DNA of 64,000 nt from Haberlea rhodopensis (Eukaryota > Streptophyta > Magnoliopsida > Lamiales > Gesneriaceae), in contig CAJQUN010000061.1 of NCBI GenBank assembly GCA_907163345.1, positions 3,038,001-3,102,000 on the forward strand, in the 5' to 3' direction. A program made the position numbers and the translations under genes. The stretch's first letter is position 1. Each line of letters opens with the position of its first letter. Positions 34,224 to 45,579 of this stretch are shown in pieces. The notes below the pieces were generated by a model. That model did no database searches and had not been told where the DNA came from. It saw only the letters and a program-made list of their open reading frames with translations.

Positions 34224-34636
34224 CTTATAAACTATATATACCAAGTGGACTCGGTATTCCGTCATTGCACGGATTTCCCTCTCTCTCCTCTCATCCACGC
34301 CTCTCTCTTTCCCCCAAACCCTCTTTACCCTCTTTTCTCCCTTTGGTGAAAAATGGCTAAAAGCTCGGCTTGGGAGCTGGATTTCTTTAAGATAATCAGG
34401 TATTATTCTTCCCCTCATCCTTATCTTTGATTTGATAGTAGTATTGTAGAGTTTGGTTGAGTTTTTGGCTGAGTATGGAAATTGGGGATTTTTGGTAAAA
34501 ATCCAAAGTCATGTTTTTGGTGTTTTTATTTGTTTTAAATGGAGTATTGGTGGTGTTAAAGTTGTGTGGGGTGTTGGTTTTGAGTTTGGGTGTGAAAAAC
34601 CCCATTAAAGCTCGAGTTTTTCGGAAAATTACAGGT

Positions 34637-34832
34637 CCCGATCGATCGCGGCTTGGCGCCGAGCGATCGCGACCAAGATCTGGAAAATGGGTGACGATGA
34701 ACAGTGCTCGCGATCGATCGCGAGGAAACAGAAAGATTTGGCAATTGATCGGCGTTATCAGCGATCAATCGTGGCTTTATAATTTTCGGGCAGTGGGTTT
34801 GCGCGACCGATCGCACCTAAGCGACAATCGAT
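34637..34832. repeat. CGATCGATCG palindrome cluster in RE-D LTR
   Basis: Seven GATCGATC or GCGATCGC-type cores in about 195 bases, several extended to CGCGATCGATCGCG (about 34709). More degenerate than in RE-F. With the duplicated segment collapsed, it lies at LTR offset 724-920. Confidence 0.85.
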
Positions 34833-35728
34833 CGCGGCCCTGTTTCCTTTGGTTTTTCGAAATTTTGGGAAAATGTCGGGATTTTGGAAGCAAGGATTAA
34901 TTAACCGGTTTTCGGGGCAATGTCTACATTCCATTGGGAATGCTATACATTAAAAATGAAATGGTTGGAGCCAAGTTTTAATAAAGATTGGAATGCTCGA
35001 TTTAATAATTGGTTAACTTTTGAACTAGTAAAATGGAATATTTTGGGTTTTATGCATGCTTAGCCCGGAGTCTTTTAAAATGGTTAATCGTCATGGAGGT
35101 TGTGAGCAGTGATTGCATGCTTGTCTTTAATTGTCAGTTATTTATGTGTTAGCACATAATTCATCGGGTCGTGGGACTCAGTCAAGGTTTGGTTCGGACT
35201 ACGGAATCATAAGGTACATATAACGTACGAGCATAGCCTTTTATATTATTGCAACTGCGAAATGCATGGTTATTTGTATTTGCAATAAATGGATAGATAT
35301 ATTGGAAATTATATGGTGCCGCTTTTGAGCGAGCAATGATTGGAATAATGTCGTCGTTGAGCGAACGTCGGTTATCACACCGCCGCTGTTGAGCGTGTGT
35401 AGGATTAAAATGCCGCTATTGTGGAGCGAGCAATGAAATAGAACAATGGAATTATTAGTGAGATATATGGAATATCTGTAATCATTGTTTAATGATTCGA
35501 TTTTGTTGATTATGGTATCAGTACATGGGAACGGATTTGTTAATCAATGTAATGATTAACTGGCTTTGGGAATTTGATGGTTTCGATTATTTTGAGAATA
35601 GGAACAGCACAGGGGATCCCGGATGAGGATGATGCTATCCAGGGAGTGTCTTTTAAATATTCATAGCCTTTATATTGTGTAAATTATGAATTGTTATATT
35701 GCGCTTATTGGATTTTGGATATTGGTAT

Positions 35729-35750
35729 GCTCACCCCGTGTGGGGGCTGT
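35729..35750 (+). promoter_or_regulatory. Conserved LTR hairpin module in RE-D
   Basis: TGCTCACCCCGTGTGGGGGC followed by TGTCTCTGTTGGGGCAGGT: a stem CACCCC/GGGG with loop GTGT. The same design is in RE-B and RE-G. Confidence 0.5.
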
Positions 35751-36215
35751 CTCTGTTGGGGCAGGTGAATAGGTACATCGATGGCTTTGGAGTTGAGCTT
35801 GAGCTATGGATTGGAGGTGCTTCCAGGATCGAAGTACCAGTAACGGTTGAGCATGATACTTTATACATAAGATACACGTATATTTATTCGATGCTCGCAT
35901 GTGAGCACATTATGTGTATACGGGTTGTATAAATAAGGCAAGTGCCTTTCTCTTTCCATTTATGCGTTGCATGCAATTAATTGGGAATTGCTAAATGAAT
36001 TGAGAGCATGTTAGTGTATGTATAAAGGTACATATTATGTTTATGGACTATGTTGGGGGAAAGTTAGACATTACATGGAATAATGTAAGAAATTTTATAG
36101 ATGGTATTTCATGCTAGGGTTGCATGTAATCTTTTCCCTCTGATAACATGATTGTATGCACTAATGACATGGGTTAATACACTAATAATGGGTTAAGGGC
36201 ACGGGTGTCCTTACA

Positions 36216-37091
36216 GTAAGGAAACTATATCATGATTTTAATATCTTGTCTGTGTGTAGAGCCGTCACATACTACTGGACATCGAACAGGGTGAAGGTTA
36301 ATACGGGTGGTCGCTTTACCACTTTTGGATCTTAACAGGTACGTGGGACGTAAAAACACTATTCTTTTATTCATACATATGTGTGTTTATGTATGAAGTG
36401 GGTTTGGTGAATACCAACGCATTGAGGCATGATGATGTATTGATAAGAGGCGTGCAATAATATAATATTGGATACTCGTATATAGAGTCGAAAAATAGTA
36501 TACATTGGCTACTCATATGATGGAATTATATGGAGCGTAATAGCAATGGTATATGTGCTACTCATATATAGAGTAATATTATAAGCAGCCAATGGAATTG
36601 TGATGAGAAAATGGTATTCACCGGCATGTGATTTGTTATTAGTATGAGCTTGAGATCGGATGATGTCATGACATATGCATTTAATATAATTACAAATATT
36701 ATATTATGATTTGAGTATTGTACATGAACGACCCAAAGAATACGAGATATGAATGAAATACAGGAAGTATTTATATTATTGTGATTCTAGCTACTTGTTT
36801 CATATGTGTGGTTGATAGTTGTTATATATCTCCATTATGTTTATGGTTTTGTGGGTTGTTTCTGTAAGGATTTACTGATAAGGCGAGGGAAGATAGGATT
36901 GTGGGTCCATTTTGCTGCCTTGCTGGTGAAGATAAAGTAGTCGATTATAGAATGAGAGATTACATGTCTATTTTGTATTGTAATTATGGCATGTAATAAA
37001 TGACTCCAAATGATTATAAATGGAATCGACTCAACTCTACAATTCATTGTTATGATATGTTTATATTATCACGATAATGGTTTTATATTGT
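36216..37091 (+). repeat. RE-C 5' LTR, piece 2
   Basis: Begins with the right GTAAG duplication of RE-D and ends with ATTGT (37087-37091), the left target duplication of RE-F. No gene seen. Assigned to the RE-C LTR because both insertions leave clean duplications on either side. Confidence 0.75.
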
Positions 37092-37639
37092 TGTGGGGTC
37101 CTCGTTACTTAATTCATTATGTATCCAGTTAAACATATGTGAGTCTGAATTAAGTAAGAACATACACTGATTTAGAGTATTGTACTAGTTAAGTTATTAC
37201 AGTACCAAATCCTGAGTACAAAAACCAACTAAATTTGTTTTCTACATATACATTACATGTAAAATTAACAACCTAAGCCAGTACAACTCCTATGCAGTGG
37301 TTCACCTCGCAGCGGAATAAGACTCACGATTCCCACGTCTATGCAATCCTACAGAAACATTCACAAAACGTGAGTATAGATAAACAACTATCTCAGTGCG
37401 ATATCAAAACACAATATCAATAACAATGATAAAGCACAATAAATCATCTAATGTGAATGTTCTGTCTCATGCATCCACAAATGCACCATGTCATGACATG
37501 TCTCAACACATACCCTATTATCACGAGACTAAAATGATATGCCTATTCAGCTCAATATGTCAGTGGAACCACCTCACATCTTCATATTAGCAGCACATAT
37601 CATAGTACCGTCCTCAAATGATAATAGCCATAGCATATA

Positions 37640-37835
37640 TCCAAAAACCGGCATATATCGCTATATAGCATAACCGAGCATATACCCAAACCAGGCGTAT
37701 ATCTCTCTGTCACATAACCGAGCATATATCCAAACCAGGCATATATCTCTATGTCACATAACCGAGCATATATCCAAACCAGGCATATATCTCAAATACA
37801 TAACCGAGCATATATCCAAACCAGGCATATATCTC
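37640..37835. repeat. 43-base tandem repeat in RE-F 3' LTR
   Basis: Four to five units of the form CATAACCGAGCATATATCC plus AAACCAGGCATATATCTC; same array at 44465-44660 in the other LTR. Confidence 0.85.
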
Positions 37836-38132
37836 ACATACATATGATATCCATGAATGTACAGGCATATGATACTACCAATCATATGATAACAACATAA
37901 CACAATGCATATGATATCAATCTCATAACATCATCACACAATATCTATACTCCGTACGTCAACACGTACCTGTACTGCGACACAAACGAGATAAATTAGG
38001 CGTCACTGGCTAAGTGCCTCGTTGTCCTGTCCCCTGAGATGATGCTACAACAATGCCAACAATATATCATGTTATCATAGGCATTAAAATCAAATTCTAC
38101 AAAAATATTTCATTTTTCAACATTTTGGCGCT

Positions 38133-38342
38133 GGCGATCGATCGCTATCAACACCGATCGATCGCCAAAACTCTCTGTCCCCTCGCGATCGATCGCAACA
38201 ACTTGGCGATCGATCGCCACAATGCTCTGTTCACAGCGATCGATCGCGACAATTTCACCGATCGATCGCCACACATTTTCACCGCCTTAAAATTTACTCT
38301 GCCTCGGCGATCGATCGCCACAAAGCTCGCGATCGATCGCCG
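38133..38342. repeat. CGATCGATCG palindrome cluster in RE-F 3' LTR
   Basis: Eight perfect CGATCGATCG cores in 210 bases, most extended to GGCGATCGATCGCC or GCGATCGATCGC. On the element strand they lie 750-960 bases into the LTR. A plus-strand frame across it repeats Ala-Ile-Asp-Arg, which I regard as a by-product. Confidence 0.95.
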
Positions 38343-39094
38343 ATGTCCAGAAAGTTTAGAACATGGCGATTTTCAAGCTTATCTCCATGGTTCTTCTCCT
38401 ATACCTCATTTTGAACCATTTCAACATGTTTCTTGCAATCCCTAGGAACATATTAACATGTTTCTAACATCATAGATTCCAATTCAAAGCATAGAAACAT
38501 GATATGATTCTTCACTTGCACACTTGAATTTTCATTTCACATATATAACACCAATGACATAATTCCAATGTAAAGCTAAGAATTCCTTACCAAGATGGTA
38601 CACTTTCACTTCACACACCTTCCTAACTCAAGTCACAAGTCAATCCCAAGCTCAAACCACCAAAAACTTGAAAGAGAGGAAGAGGAGCTTGGTAGAGATT
38701 TGTAGGTGTAAAATGGTGTAGTATGTGATTCCACCTCCCTAATCCACTTGATATAGATCCTTAGTCCCCTGATTCACTTGCTATTATGTCATTTAAAGGT
38801 AATTACATGGTAAGTAACATGTACATGAAATGAACTCCAAATTCAAATTCACATGCTAATGTAACCTTAATGAAAGGTACAGGCATATGAAATTCATATC
38901 AAATGCATACTATAATTCAAATCATTTCTTTGCACTACATTTTGTACATCATGTTTCATTCCTTGCCATATATCATTTCATACATGTATTTCTTCATTAT
39001 TGGTTCCACCCGAACCCCCCATTAACATACCACCATTTGATATAATTACACCATAATCATATCATACGTGTATACAACAAATCGAGGCATGACA

Positions 39095-39108
39095 ATTCTC
39101 CCCCACTC
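39095..39108 (-). promoter_or_regulatory. RE-F polypurine tract
   Basis: Minus-strand GAGTGGGGGAGAAT directly before the 3' LTR, preceded by TTTCGAGGACGAAATT as in related chromoviruses. Confidence 0.85.
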
Positions 39109-39208
39109 ATTGAATTTCGTCCTCGAAATTGCATATACAGACAGAATACATGCATATGAGATATACAACTCAACAATCCTACGATATGAAAATAGGAAAC
39201 ATGATCAT

Positions 39209-42200
39209 CTATGCAACAGTACCATAAAACTGTAAAATCATACCAGTAAACAAATCTGGATACCGTTGCATCATATGCTGCTCCGTCTCCCACGTTGCCT
39301 CTTCGACACCCCGTCTGTCCCACTGTACTTTCACCATAGGAATCACCTTATTACGCAACCCGCGTTCAGCTCGATCCAAGATCATAACCGGTCGTTCCTC
39401 ATACGACACATCTGTATCCAACTGTACATCAGGTAACTGTAATACATGACTTGGATCTGGTTCATACTTTCTCAACAGTGAAACATGAAAAACATCATGC
39501 ATACTACTCAAAGCCGGTTGTAGTGCTAAGCGATATGCCAACGTACCAATACGTTGCAACACCTCATATGGACCAACATAACGTGGAGATAATTTTCCAC
39601 GCTTACCAAACCGTACTACACCTTTAAAAGGTGAGATTTTCAAGAACACACGGTCACCAACTTGAAATTCAAGTGGTCTACGTCGCTTATTGGCATAAGC
39701 AGCCTGTCTGTCCTGAGCAGCTTTAAGTTTCAATTTAATTAACTTCACTTTCTCTTCCATTTCATGAATCATATCCGGTCCAGTTAAGGAAGACTGATCC
39801 ACATCATCCCAATACAATGGCGATCTACATCGTCGCCCATACAAAGCCTCAAATGGTGCCATCTGTATACTAGACTGATAACTGTTGTTATATGAAAATT
39901 CCACTAATGGCAACGACTCTTGCCAAGAAGTATCAAACTCTAATACACAGGCACGCAACATATCCTCAAGCGTCTGTATTGTACGCTCTGTTTGTCCATC
40001 TGTCTGAGGATGATATGCTGTACTCAACCGCACTTCAGTTCCCAACGCTGTCTGTAACCCTTCCCAGAAATGAGAAGTAAATCTCGGATCCCTATCCGAT
40101 ACAATGGAAACTGGAATACCATGTAGTCTCACTACATGTTGAATGTACAACTGTGCCATTCTAAGATATGTAAACGTCATACAATATGGCACGAAATGAG
40201 ATACTTTGGTGAGTCGGTCAACAATCACCCAAAGAGCATCGCAACCAGAAGACGTCCGTGGCAAATGAGTCACAAAATCCATCGTGATATGTTCCCATTT
40301 CCACTGAGGAATTTCCAAACTATGTAATTCACCTCCTGGTCTCTGTCTTTCCGCTTTCACTTGTTGACAAATCAAACACCGTTTCACAAAGCTCAACACA
40401 TCCTGTTTCATACGTTTCCACCAAAATTGTGTACGTAAATCATGATACATTTTCTTCCCTCCAGGATGTATACTGTATCTACTACAATGAGCACGTTGTA
40501 GTAGTTCTTGGCGTAGTCCTAATGAAGCAGGTACTACCCAACAATGTCTGTATTTCAACGTTCCATCACGTGTAAGTACATATTGAGATGTTTGTCCTTG
40601 ATTTATCCTTTCCTTCCACTGTTGTACTTCATCATCCGTCAGTTGTGCCGTTTTGATTTTCTCAAAAATGTCGGGTTCAACCAACAATGTTGATACCCTT
40701 ACTGGCACTAGTTCCATATCAAAATCATAACCCAAAGTACAACAAGAAGTCATCAATGCGGATAAATGAATCACCTCATCAGCCGTATGATGTACTTTTC
40801 GACTCAAGGCATCTGCTGTAAGATTAGCTTTTCCTAGATGATATTCAATCTCACAATCATAATCTTTCAACAGATCCATCCATCTCCGTTGTCTCATATT
40901 CAACTCCGCTTGAGTGAATAGAAATTTTAGACTTTTATGATCTGTGTATATGGTAAACGACGTACCATATAAATAATGTCGCCATATCTTCAATGCAAAA
41001 ACAATGGCAGCCAATTCCAGATCATGCACTGGATATCTCATTTCATGTGGCTTTAACTGTCGTGATGCATAAGCCACTACATGTTTGTCCTGCATCAATA
41101 CACAACCCAAACCAAGTAAAGATGCATCAGTATATACTGCAAACCTATCATGCTCAGATGGAATGATCAAGACTGCAGCTGTAGTTAATCGATGTTTTAA
41201 TTCCTGAAAACTACGCTCACAAGCCTCTGACCATTGAAATGATACTCCCTTCTGTGTCAAATGTGTCAATGGTTTGGCAATCGCTGAAAATCCTTCCACG
41301 AACCGTCTATAATATCCAGCCAAACCCAAGAAACTACGAATCTCTGGCACAGAAGTAGGTGCTGACCAATTCAACACTGCTTCCACTTTCTTTGGATCAA
41401 CTGATATACCTTCTTCTGAAATAACATGTCCCAAAAAGCCGACACTGGTCAACCAAAACTCACACTTACTGAGTTTGGCATACAACTGATGTGTCCTCAA
41501 CAATTGCAATACCATATGCAAATGTTGAACATGTTCTGCATCACTCCGTGAATAGATCAGTATATCATCGATAAAGACAATGACAAATCGATCAAGGTAT
41601 TCCTGGAAAACCCGATTCATTAAACTCATAAAGACAGCAGGAGCATTTGTCACTCCAAATGGCATTACCAGAAACTCATAATGTCCATAACGAGTTCTGA
41701 ATGTTGTCTTCTGTATATCTCCTTCCCTCACACGTATTTGATGATATCCTGACCTCAAATCAATCTTAGAATAAATTCTTGATCCCTGCAACTGATCAAA
41801 CAAATCATCAATACGAGGAAGAGGATATTTATTCTTTATCGTTACCTTGTTCAATTGTCGATAGTCAATACATAGTCGCATTGTCCCATCCTTCTTCTTA
41901 ACAAATAAAACCGGAGCACCCCAAGGCGATACACTAGGACGTATGTACCCCTTGTCCAATAAGTCTTGCAATTGAGTTTTCAACTCTTTCAATTCAGTTG
42001 GTGCCATCCGATAAGGAGCCCGTGAAATTGCAGAAGTACCCGGTATCAAATCAATACCAAATTCCACTTCTCGACTCGGTGGGAATCCAGGTATCTCATC
42101 TGGAAACACATCCGCATATTCTGCAACCACTGGTATCTCCTCCACTTTCCTTTCTAGTTTCTGTTCAGTGATATCAAGGGCATAAATCAAATAACCCGCA

Positions 42201-42778
42201 TGTCCACGTTCTAACAAACGCGACATTCGGATTGCTGATATCAAAGGAATCCTTGCCCTCGATCCTTGGCCATAGAATAACCATTGAGTTCCAGTATCAG
42301 ACTGAAATCTTACTATCTTCTGACTACAATCCACAACAGATTGATATTTACTCAACACATCAATTCCAAGGATGCAATCAAAATCTGACATGTCTAACAC
42401 AATCAAATCAGCTTGAAAGCCATAGTCAGACTCAAACTGAATAGCACAATCAGACACACTCTGACAAGTCATCACAGTAGTTCCCATGGGTGTCGTAACA
42501 TAAAGAGGCATCAACAGTGGAGACGAGCATATATGATACCGATCAATAAATGCTTGTGAAATAAAAGAATGTGATGCACCAGTATCAATCAACAGTAAAG
42601 CAGGATGAGTAAACAAAGTACACTTACCCGCTATCACATCATCAGGAGCTGCCTCTGCTTCCTCCCTGTTCAGTGCATACACCCGAGCCTGAGGTGTTCC
42701 TGTCCTTTGTCCTCCACCAGACTGTGGTACACCCTGTGGTCTCTGTTGTACTGTAGTCTCTGAAATGGGTCCTCTCCT
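39209..42778 (-). CDS. pol: RE-F pol: protease, RT, RNase H, integrase, chromodomain-like tail
   Basis: Continues in the gag frame after a TAG at 42779-42781; first Met at 42682 (1157 residues from there). Numbering from that Met: protease LLIDTGASHSF at 30-40; RT with YPLPRIDDLF (286-295), KIDLRSGYHQI and the catalytic VFIDDILIYS (369-378); RNase H VYTDAS (516-521). Integrase follows, with an HHCC finger ending CLICQQ (769-774), then D802, D863 (SDRDPRF) and E899 (TDGQTER). The tail has a GPY/F-like GPYEVL (1037-1042) and a chromodomain-like end with YEERPV and VEEATWE (about 1094-1132). Length and order are those of a full Ty3 chromovirus pol. All catalytic residues are present. It copies and inserts the element; the tail may steer insertion to heterochromatin. 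Confidence 0.95.
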   Translation of the reverse strand, partial: RRGPISETTVQQRPQGVPQSGGGQRTGTPQARVYALNREEAEAAPDDVIAGKCTLFTHPALLLIDTGASHSFISQAFIDRYHICSSPLLMPLYVTTPMGTTVMTCQSVSDCAIQFESDYGFQADLIVLDMSDFDCILGIDVLSKYQSVVDCSQKIVRFQSDTGTQWLFYGQGSRARIPLISAIRMSRLLERGHAGYLIYALDITEQKLERKVEEIPVVAEYADVFPDEIPGFPPSREVEFGIDLIPGTSAISRAPYRMAPTELKELKTQLQDLLDKGYIRPSVSPWGAPVLFVKKKDGTMRLCIDYRQLNKVTIKNKYPLPRIDDLFDQLQGSRIYSKIDLRSGYHQIRVREGDIQKTTFRTRYGHYEFLVMPFGVTNAPAVFMSLMNRVFQEYLDRFVIVFIDDILIYSRSDAEHVQHLHMVLQLLRTHQLYAKLSKCEFWLTSVGFLGHVISEEGISVDPKKVEAVLNWSAPTSVPEIRSFLGLAGYYRRFVEGFSAIAKPLTHLTQKGVSFQWSEACERSFQELKHRLTTAAVLIIPSEHDRFAVYTDASLLGLGCVLMQDKHVVAYASRQLKPHEMRYPVHDLELAAIVFALKIWRHYLYGTSFTIYTDHKSLKFLFTQAELNMRQRRWMDLLKDYDCEIEYHLGKANLTADALSRKVHHTADEVIHLSALMTSCCTLGYDFDMELVPVRVSTLLVEPDIFEKIKTAQLTDDEVQQWKERINQGQTSQYVLTRDGTLKYRHCWVVPASLGLRQELLQRAHCSRYSIHPGGKKMYHDLRTQFWWKRMKQDVLSFVKRCLICQQVKAERQRPGGELHSLEIPQWKWEHITMDFVTHLPRTSSGCDALWVIVDRLTKVSHFVPYCMTFTYLRMAQLYIQHVVRLHGIPVSIVSDRDPRFTSHFWEGLQTALGTEVRLSTAYHPQTDGQTERTIQTLEDMLRACVLEFDTSWQESLPLVEFSYNNSYQSSIQMAPFEALYGRRCRSPLYWDDVDQSSLTGPDMIHEMEEKVKLIKLKLKAAQDRQAAYANKRRRPLEFQVGDRVFLKISPFKGVVRFGKRGKLSPRYVGPYEVLQRIGTLAYRLALQPALSSMHDVFHVSLLRKYEPDPSHVLQLPDVQLDTDVSYEERPVMILDRAERGLRNKVIPMVKVQWDRRGVEEATWETEQHMMQRYPDLFTGMILQFYGTVA

Positions 42779-43741
42779 CTATTGTCCACCCACTTGAGTA
42801 CAATCACGGATCACATGTCCGGGCCTCCCACAACGGAAACAAACGACTGGATTCAATTGAGGACAATCTCGTTTCAAATGTGGTCCACCACATTTAAAGC
42901 ATTGCACACCACTGCCACTACTACTGCCTTGGAACTGTCCCTTAGATTTCTGATCACCCCCTTTTTGTGATCCAAAACGTTTCCCACTAAACCTAGATGA
43001 AGATGCACCACCTCGTGATGATTTAAATGGTTCTCCTCTAGGTCTCATACTGTCCGATGTAGGTGGTTGGGCTTGTCCAACATCTTTATACACCCCTACA
43101 GCAATCTCAGCCATCTCGGCTCTCGTCAACGCTTCTTCATATGATGTAGGGTTATTGGACATTACCCTATCAAATAATTCAGGCCTCAATCCTTTCACAA
43201 ACTGTCTAATCTTTGCCTTTGTGTTGACAGCGATATGTGGCACATACCGGAGCAAAGAAGAATAGTGCACAGCATAGTCATATACTGTCATTGCTCCCTG
43301 TCTCAAATTTGTAAATTCATCCTCTTTCCTCTGCCTTGCAGCAACAGAGAAATAATGCTCCAGAAACTTTGTTCTAAACACATCCCAGTTCACTGTATGT
43401 CCTTGAGCCCTCAACTCAAGTACTGTGGACTTCCACCACATCATAGCTTTCTTAGCTAACTAGAATTCAGCTAAACGTAACCAAGCAGTCTTGGCACACG
43501 GTGCAGATACAAAGATCGGTTCCACACGTTCCAGCCACTCCTCTGCCAGTTCTCCTGATTCAGTCCCCTCAAACCTGGGTGGCTGATAACTCAGAAACTG
43601 CGTCAATGTTAACTCGCCAGGTAACAGTACCTGTTCCACTGGCCCTTGCTCAATCGGTGGTGGTGGCACAGGCACCATTCGCACACTAGCATTGCCACTC
43701 ATGGCATCCCCAACATCCTCATGATACCCTCTATCTGTCAT
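42779..43741 (-). CDS. gag: RE-F gag with one nonsense codon
   Basis: Starts MTDRGYHEDVGDAMSG at 43741 and runs to TAG at 42779, in the same frame as pol. A single TAG at 43460-43462 interrupts it; RE-C has CAG (Gln) at the matching codon. Retrotransposon-gag wording KSTVLELRAQGHTVNWDVF appears at about 43436-43380. Two CCHC knuckles sit near the end: CFKCGGPHLKRDC (about 42905-42865) and CFRCGRPGHVIRDC (about 42842-42800). Gag builds the virus-like particle and the knuckles bind RNA. Without the first TAG the protein would be about 320 residues, normal for this family. Confidence 0.9.
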
Positions 43742-43899
43742 AGCTGTAGATCAAGGGTTAACAATAACATTCACAAGTATATAACTTGTTAGAATAACAT
43801 CATATTCCAAAAACTAACATGCTATTACCATTCTCAAAGTGTTTAGGTAACTCCCTAATACACTTCCTCTACCCATGTTCACCCCCTTCTCGAACCACT
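43742..43899 (-). other. RE-F 5' leader
   Basis: Untranslated stretch between primer site and gag start; no ORF or structure noted. Confidence 0.6.
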
Positions 43900-43911
43900 G
43901 CTCTGATACAA
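43900..43911 (-). promoter_or_regulatory. RE-F primer binding site (tRNA-iMet type, one mismatch)
   Basis: Minus-strand TTGTATCAGAGC, followed by AGTGGTTCG. The usual form is TGGTATCAGAGC, so the second base differs. Confidence 0.8.
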
Positions 43912-44956
43912 CTAATGTGGGGTCCTCGTTACTTAATTCATTATGTATCCAGTTAAACATATGTGAGTCTGAATTAAGTAAGAACATACACTGATTTAGA
44001 GTATTGTACTAGTTAAGTTATTACAGTACCAAATCCTGAGTACAAAAACCAACTAAATTTGTTTTCTACATATACATTACATGTAAAATTAACAACCTAA
44101 GCCAGTACAACTCCTATGTAGTGGTTCACCTCGCAGCGGAATAAGACTCACGATTCCCACGTCTATGCAATCCTACAGAAACATTCACAAAACGTGAGTA
44201 TAGATAAACAACTATCTCAGTGCGATATCAAAACACAATATCAATAACAATGATAAAGCACAATAAATCATCTAATGTGAATGTTCTGTCTCATGCATCC
44301 ACAAATGCACCATGTCATGACATGTCTCAACACATACCCTATTATCACGAGACTAAAATGATATGCCTATTCAGCTCAATATGTCAGTGGAACCACCTCA
44401 CATCTTCATATTAGCAGCACATATCATAGTACCGTCCTCAAATGATAATAGCCATAGCATATATCCAAAAACCGGCATATATCGCTATATAGCATAACCG
44501 AGCATATACCCAAACCAGGCGTATATCTCTCTGTCACATAACCGAGCATATATCCAAACCAGGCATATATCTCTATGTCACATAACCGAGCATATATCAA
44601 AACCAGGCATATATCTCAAATACATAACCGAGCATATATCCAAACCAGGCATATATCTCACATACATATGATATCCATGAATGTACAGGCATATGATACT
44701 ACCAATCATATGATAACAACATAACACAATGCATATGATATCAATCTCATAACATCATCACACAATATCTATACTCCGTACGTCAACACGCACCTGTACT
44801 GCGACACAAACGAGATAAATTAGGCGTCACTGGCTAAGTGCCTCGTTGTCCTGTCCCCTGAGATGATGCTACAACAATGCCAACAATATATCATGTTATC
44901 ATAGGCATTAAAATCAAATTCGACAAAAATATTTCATTTTTCAACATTTTGGCACT

Positions 44957-45166
44957 GGCGATCGATCGCTATCAACACCGATCGATCGCCAAAACTCTCT
45001 GTCCCCTCGCGATCGATCGCAACAACTTGGCGATCGATCGCCACAATGCTCTGTTCACAGCGATCGATCGCGACAATTTCACCGATCGATCGCCACACAT
45101 TTTCACCGCCTTAAAATTTACTCTGCCTCGGCGATCGATCGCCACAAAGCTCGCGATCGATCGCCG
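44957..45166. repeat. CGATCGATCG palindrome cluster in RE-F 5' LTR
   Basis: Same eight cores as at 38133-38342; none has been lost in either copy. Confidence 0.95.
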
Positions 45167-45565
45167 ATGTCCAGAAAGTTTAGAACATGGCGATTTTCAA
45201 GCTTATCTCCATGGTTCTTCTCCTATACCTCATATTGAACCATTTCAACATGTTTCTTGCAATCCCTAGGAACATATTAACATGTTTCTAACATCATAGA
45301 TTCCAATTCAAAGCATAGAAACATGATATGATTCTTCACTTGCACACTTGAATTTTCATTTCACATATATAACACCAATGACATAATTCCAATGTAAAGC
45401 TAAGAATTCCTTACCAAGATAGTACACTTTCACTTCACACACCTTCCTAACTCAAGTCACAAGTCAATCCCAGCTCAAACCACCAAAAACTTGAAAGAGA
45501 GGAAGAGGAGCTTGGTAGAGATTTGTAGGTGTAAAATGGTGTAGTATGTGATTCCACCTCCCTAA

Positions 45566-45579
45566 TCCACTTGATATAG
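45566..45579 (-). promoter_or_regulatory. RE-F LTR TATA-like region
   Basis: Minus-strand CTATATCAAGTGGA about 340 bases from the LTR start. It resembles the RE-D word CTATATATACCAAGTGGA at a like offset, so this is the probable core promoter. Confidence 0.45.

Larger units (their letters stand above)
29795..36215 (+). mobile_element. RE-D: solo-LTR-like remnant, interrupted by an Athila fragment
   Basis: Outer ends TGTAATGCCCGGG (29795) and GTGTCCTTACA (36215), with target duplication GTAAG at 29790-29794 and 36216-36220. Contents are LTR sequence only, in two parts: 29795-30402 and 34224-36215. A segment of about 290 bases is present in both parts (30122-30402 and 34232-34520), flanking RE-E. 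It is either a solo LTR with an internal duplication, or a two-LTR element whose middle was lost. It inserted into the RE-C 5' LTR. Confidence 0.8.
34224..36215 (+). repeat. RE-D LTR, right part
   Basis: Includes the right copy of the duplicated segment (34232-34520), a palindrome cluster (34637-34832), a GAGCGAGCAATG-type short repeat (about 35320-35430), the hairpin module (35729-35750) and the true LTR end CTTACA at 36215. Confidence 0.85.
37092..39094 (-). repeat. RE-F 3' LTR
   Basis: 2003 bases, copy of 43916-45917 with few differences. Contains a 43-base tandem repeat and a palindrome cluster. Confidence 0.95.

Noticed and set aside
38053..38445. 130-codon frame with Ala-Ile-Asp-Arg repeats (also at 44877-45269)
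   Set aside because: It is the translation of the CGATCGATCG cluster inside an LTR. It runs opposite to the element and has no known domain.
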